Of a DNA stretch of 64,000 nucleotides, positions 61,083-64,000 are shown piece after piece. The position numbers and the translations under genes are program-made. Positions within the stretch are counted from its first letter, which is position 1; each line of letters begins with the position of its first letter. Source of the stretch: UBA1081 sp045636025 (GTDB lineage: Bacteria; Bacillota; Clostridia; Oscillospirales; Acutalibacteraceae). Where the stretch lies: the NCBI GenBank assembly GCA_045636025.1, contig JAZTWP010000029.1, positions 29,038-93,037 on the forward strand, in the 5' to 3' direction. A model generated the notes under the pieces. It saw only the letters and a list, made by a program, of their open reading frames with translations. It had not been told where the DNA came from and ran no database searches.

Positions 61083-61637
61083 TTAGCAATATGCCAGAAC
61101 AGCGTCAATATTATCCATTATAAAATGCTGTGCTGATAAGTTATACAGTACAGTTTTGTATATGCCGTATCTTCCTTGTTTTGTTGAAACAAAGATGCCG
61201 ATTTCTTCGCCTGTTTCAGTAGGGAACTTTTTCATTTTGCCGTCTTCATCTTGTTTTTCAACAAGAACACCTATATCCATGAGCCAAGCAGCAACATTTT
61301 TATATGAAAGCTTCTTCATTTTTTCAGTGTCAATAAGTGCATTTATGCGGTTGACAATTTCACTCAATGAAATAGGGGTTTCGGAATATTGAAAACAAAC
61401 CAAAGCTTCATCAGAAATATTAAATGGAACTAATTTTACTTTTTGCTGACGAGGTGTGGCAATCCCGTTTTCTATTACATTTTTCAATATATCAGAAACA
61501 TAAAACAGGCATCTTGAAATGCGGACATTGTTTATAACATCAGTTTCTGCCACAGGTGTGTCATCAATGGGATTTATTCCATTTGCCAGTTTATCGATAT
61601 ACATCTGAGCTCGTTGCATTTTTTCAAGTTCTGTCAT
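61083..61637 (-). CDS. Integrase-linked hypothetical protein (184 residues)
   Basis: I recognise this only as a protein type seen next to integrases in clostridial elements: EKMQRAQMYIDKLANGINPIDD, NNVRISRCLFYVSDILKNVIENG and a C-terminal winged-helix-like part (ISLSEIVNRINALIDTEKMKKLSYKNVAAWLMDIGVL). It could be a recombination directionality factor or regulator. The ATG at 61637 follows AGAGGT; the gene starts 13 bp after the integrase stop. Confidence 0.65.
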   Translation of the reverse strand: MTELEKMQRAQMYIDKLANGINPIDDTPVAETDVINNVRISRCLFYVSDILKNVIENGIATPRQQKVKLVPFNISDEALVCFQYSETPISLSEIVNRINALIDTEKMKKLSYKNVAAWLMDIGVLVEKQDEDGKMKKFPTETGEEIGIFVSTKQGRYGIYKTVLYNLSAQHFIMDNIDAVLAYC

Positions 61638-61650
61638 AATAAAACCTCTT

Positions 61651-62907
61651 TTACTTTTGTTCCCCAAAAATCTTATCAAGATTACCTTTGAGTATTTCTA
61701 CACCTTTATCGGTCATGCCTGTATAGTATTTGTATGTTGTTTCGATTTTTCTGTGCCCCAAACGATTACAGAGCAGATGTATCGGAGTGTTCAAATCTGC
61801 AAGTAAGCTTGCACCGGTATGTCTGAGCCAATGGAATCTGAATTCAATCTTACCCCTTTTTCTGATTGCATCTGACCAATACTTGAAGCTATTAACAGTC
61901 TGAAATTCTGCAGCAGTTGTAGTGTGAATAAAATCGGTAAGACCAAGTTTCTTAACCACCTTGCCTCGGCCGTTTTCCCACGGAACAACAACATTCCTTT
62001 GCTCAAACAGACGTGGTTTTTCTTTTATCGCCTTATCTACATTCTTTTTGTGCTCGAGCAGATACTTATATACACGGTCTGTCATATGTATTTTTCTTTT
62101 TGCCTTTACGGTTTTCAGAGGTCCGCAAATAAACACACCGTCTATGTTCAGAAGTTGTTTTTCAACACTTATGATTCGGTTTTCAAAATCAATGTTATCC
62201 CAAGTGACTCCGTAAACTTCTCCGATTCGCATCTGCATTTCAAGACCGAGAAGCATGGCCAGTTCGGCATTTGAGTTTTTTACTATTGCCCTGATTATCT
62301 CAATTTCATTGTTTGTAAAAACACGAACATCCTCTTCTTCATCGTCAACTTTTCTTTTAGGCATTGCTATTTTTGTTCCGGGATTAACACAAAGCCTGTT
62401 GTAATGTTCGATACTTATCAGGTCTCTGTTATTTGCCTGACGAAGTATCATAAGGAAAAACTTATGAAAAGATTCAATGTATGAATATTTCAGGTCTGTA
62501 TAATTATACTTCCTGCTCAGGAAATCCTGAACTTCCTGTACAGTTAATTTATTTACGGGAGTATCTCCGAAAACTTCCTTAATATGGTTTTGGTAAACAC
62601 TTTTATGTTTTTTAACGGTGCTTGCTGCATGGTCAATGGCAGAATTTTCAAGATAATATGTAAACACCTTATCAATTGTTTCACTTTTCTTGGGACGTTT
62701 TTCTTTGGTCGCTTCAAGTTCAAGAAGTTCTTTTGCTCTTGCCTTTTCTGCTGCACGTTGGCTTGTAAACGGTTCACCTGTATCTTTATCAAATTTACGG
62801 TTGCTGTCATGCTTTTGGCCGTTTATTGTTACTGATATTCTGTATGAAAACCGATTTTTATCGATTTTGTAAATACCTACACCTACTTTTTCAGGTTTAT
62901 TTTCCAT
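61651..62907 (-). CDS. Tyrosine integrase of the element
   Basis: This 418-residue phage-type integrase catalyses insertion at the rubrerythrin gene. An arm-binding AP2-like beta domain (about 5-60, RFSYRISVTINGQKHDSNRKF) is followed by a core-binding domain (about 65-175) and the catalytic domain. Catalytic motifs are MRIGEVYGVTW (Arg), LKTVKAKRKI (Lys), HWLRHTGASLL (HxxR), LGHRKIETTYKYY (GH and Tyr). AAGGAGGG precedes the ATG at 62907. It lies 99 bp from the right attachment repeat and has its own promoter. Confidence 0.93.
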   Translation of the reverse strand: MENKPEKVGVGIYKIDKNRFSYRISVTINGQKHDSNRKFDKDTGEPFTSQRAAEKARAKELLELEATKEKRPKKSETIDKVFTYYLENSAIDHAASTVKKHKSVYQNHIKEVFGDTPVNKLTVQEVQDFLSRKYNYTDLKYSYIESFHKFFLMILRQANNRDLISIEHYNRLCVNPGTKIAMPKRKVDDEEEDVRVFTNNEIEIIRAIVKNSNAELAMLLGLEMQMRIGEVYGVTWDNIDFENRIISVEKQLLNIDGVFICGPLKTVKAKRKIHMTDRVYKYLLEHKKNVDKAIKEKPRLFEQRNVVVPWENGRGKVVKKLGLTDFIHTTTAAEFQTVNSFKYWSDAIRKRGKIEFRFHWLRHTGASLLADLNTPIHLLCNRLGHRKIETTYKYYTGMTDKGVEILKGNLDKIFGEQK

Positions 62908-62933
62908 TTTTATGTCCCTCCTTATACACATTT

Positions 62934-62962
62934 ATTATATAACGTAAAGATGTGTTTGTCAA
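62934..62962 (-). promoter_or_regulatory. Promoter of the integrase gene
   Basis: Minus strand TTGACA (62962-62957), 17-bp spacer, TATAAT (62939-62934); both hexamers perfect. It overlaps the putative arm sites, so integrase could repress itself. Confidence 0.85.
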
Positions 62963-63005
62963 TGTGTTTATGCTAAAGAATGGCTATATAGCGTATATGT
63001 TCGTG

Positions 63006-63061
63006 ATGAAGCAAGACACGGTAAGGCTTTCGAAGGTCTTCTCAAGAGATATTTCGGTTAA
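63006..63061. repeat. attR: duplicated rubrerythrin 3' end (right)
   Basis: Copy of 48506-48561 with one mismatch. There is no gene in front of it; it is the displaced end of the pre-insertion gene. Confidence 0.85.
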
Positions 63062-63086
63062 TTCAATACAAAAAAATCATCGGATG

Positions 63087-63177
63087 TCCGAAGTCGGAGG
63101 CCAAGCGGTCCTTAGGAAGACAATGTAAGAGCTCAACTCCTTGGCTCACAGAACGACATGGCTACGATCCGACTTAA
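63087..63177 (+). ncRNA. Possible structured RNA element
   Basis: AAGTCGGA (63091-63098) pairs with TCCGACTT (63168-63175); nested inside, GGCCAAG (63099-63105) pairs with CTTGGCT (63140-63146), which encloses two small hairpins. The strand orientation is assumed. I cannot assign it to a known RNA family. It may also be a scar of the junction or an assembly join. Confidence 0.3.
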
Positions 63178-63180
63178 GAT

Positions 63181-64000
63181 ATGGTAAATTGGCTGAATGA
63201 GGATTATGATGTTTCTGCTTGGGAGAATGCCACAGAATATGCTCTCGGCGGTGAGGGTGCCTACGGTAAGCTTTATCCCAGAGGAATTCCCTTCCTTAAG
63301 GATTACGGACTCAAAGCCTATGAGAATTCGGCAGATTACGAAAACTATAAGGTAACTAAGCTTTTCGGTGAAAAAATCACCGTGGATATTCCTTATAATG
63401 CACAGCTTACTCCTTACCTTAAAATCATAGCGCCTGCGGGTAAAAAAATCCGCTTAACAACGGAGAGCACCTTAATCGGTGCAGTTTCAACCACCTATAT
63501 AACCAAGGAGGGTGAGCAGGAGTTTGAGGCTCTCGGCTGGTTCAACGGCGAGCATATCACCTATAAAATACCCAAAGGCGTTACGGTTGTTTCTCTTATG
63601 TACCGCGAAACGGGATATGACAGCCAGTTCAGCGGTAACTTCATAAGCGATGATGAATTTATGAACTCCCTTTGGCAGAAATCACTTCGTACCCTCTATG
63701 TTACTATGCGCGACAATTTTATGGATTGTCCCGACAGAGAAAGAGCACAGTGGTGGGGCGATGTCACAAGCGAAATGATTATGACAATGTACTCTATGGA
63801 CAGCAACTCATATCTGCTTTATCAGAAGGGTGTGGAGGCTATGCTGTCTCACATTGACGAGACAAAGGTGCTTCAGACTGTTGTGCCCATAAGCGGTGAC
63901 TATTTTGAGCTTCCCGTTCAGCAGCTTGCGGGAATTGTCGGCCATCTCACCTATTATGAATATACAGCTGACACGGCTTTTATAAAAAGAGTTTATGACG
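63181..64000 (+). CDS. Alpha-L-rhamnosidase-like glycosidase, partial (5' truncated, runs off right edge)
   Basis: The visible 273 residues resemble the middle of a GH78-type glycosidase: YGKLYPRGIPFLKDYGL, then ETGYDSQFSGNF, the catalytic-region MRDNFMDCPDRERAQWWGDVTSEM (compare DCPQREKNGW in the gene at 44199) and LPVQQLAGIVG. It begins in mid-domain: a TAA at 63175-63177 precedes the ATG at 63181, there is no ribosome site, and the usual N-terminal beta domains are missing. It is either a pseudogene or lies beyond an assembly join. Codon choice looks different from the glycosidase genes on the left. Confidence 0.65.
   Translation, partial: MVNWLNEDYDVSAWENATEYALGGEGAYGKLYPRGIPFLKDYGLKAYENSADYENYKVTKLFGEKITVDIPYNAQLTPYLKIIAPAGKKIRLTTESTLIGAVSTTYITKEGEQEFEALGWFNGEHITYKIPKGVTVVSLMYRETGYDSQFSGNFISDDEFMNSLWQKSLRTLYVTMRDNFMDCPDRERAQWWGDVTSEMIMTMYSMDSNSYLLYQKGVEAMLSHIDETKVLQTVVPISGDYFELPVQQLAGIVGHLTYYEYTADTAFIKRVYD

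Larger units (their letters stand above)
48506..63061. mobile_element. 14.5-kb integrative element inserted at the 3' end of the rubrerythrin gene
   Basis: A 56-bp direct repeat (one mismatch) of the rubrerythrin 3' end bounds exactly 14,500 bp. Next to the right copy is a full tyrosine integrase gene pointing inward with a consensus promoter. Short repeats of the form ATGTGTTT(T/A)TGCTAAA occur near both ends. Genes inside are more AT-rich, many are clostridial accessory families, and two carry RepL-like or RHH-like DNA-binding domains. I see no relaxase, conjugation pilus, capsid or terminase genes. It is most likely an integrative genomic island or plasmid-like element mobilised by other elements. 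Confidence 0.85.

Noticed and set aside
48506..63061. Prophage or conjugative element
   Set aside because: No capsid, terminase, portal, relaxase, coupling protein or type IV secretion genes are visible.

Overview
The window looks like chromosomal DNA from an anaerobic, low-to-moderate GC Firmicute, most likely a gut clostridium of the Ruminococcaceae/Oscillospirales type. Supporting signs are an [FeFe]-hydrogenase/AdhE fermentation operon under Rex, a flavodiiron protein, rubredoxin, reverse rubrerythrin and PerR for oxygen defence, a YlmC/YmxH sporulation-type protein, an energy-coupling-factor transporter, and many plant-glycan glycosidases. One of these is a GH3 enzyme with swapped domain order, as described for Ruminococcus albus. 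Genes carry strong AGGAGG-type ribosome sites and are separated by compact intrinsic terminators.

Layout. 1-8775 (minus): one tight operon reading rex, adhE, a small kinase-like phosphotransferase, two thioredoxin-like [2Fe-2S] proteins, a hydrogenase-like PAS sensor, a SpoIIE-type phosphatase and an [FeFe] hydrogenase that runs off the left edge. A near-perfect Rex operator lies just upstream of rex. 8.8-18.6 kb: a LysR regulator, an anchored Ntn amide hydrolase, a D-2-hydroxyacid dehydrogenase, a Gfo/Idh oxidoreductase, an SGNH hydrolase, a PD-(D/E)XK-like protein, a deformylase-like protein, a TetM-like GTPase and an FAD oxidoreductase. 18.7-21.7 kb: two decayed genes (a GH39-like glycosidase and an MMPL/RND exporter) around a DUF6440 protein and an ECF S-component whose leader looks like an attenuator. 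21.8-30.5 kb: an MFS transporter, an HTH-TPR regulator, a rhodanese lipoprotein, a GrpB-like protein, tRNA-Pro with a partial duplicate, a BlaI/BlaR1-like pair, a MITE, ylmC and trpS. 30.5-47.4 kb: amino-sugar/sugar genes, the flavodiiron-rubredoxin pair, GH116, GH3, GH13 and GH78 glycosidases and a PfkB kinase. 47.5-48.6 kb: perR and reverse rubrerythrin.

48.5-63.06 kb is an integrated mobile element of 14.5 kb. The last 56 bp of the rubrerythrin gene recur (one mismatch) exactly 14,500 bp downstream, next to a complete tyrosine integrase with its own consensus promoter, and short repeats near both ends resemble integrase arm sites. The element carries three tiny ribbon-helix-helix-like proteins, an uncharacterised 300-residue protein, a DUF3892 gene whose leader is overlapped by a predicted antisense RNA, a COG1106-type ATPase, a protein with two RepL-like winged-helix domains (a replication initiator candidate), a small winged-helix protein, DUF6809, an alpha/beta hydrolase, a second BlaI/BlaR1-like pair with different operators, and a second divergent recombinase. 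No conjugation or virion genes are visible, so it is best seen as an integrative, possibly self-replicating, cargo or defence island. Its most interesting parts are the ATPase/unknown-protein cargo, the antisense RNA, and a recurrent TCATAATTA motif in its gaps.

After the element a possible structured RNA and the middle of an alpha-L-rhamnosidase-like gene run off the right edge.
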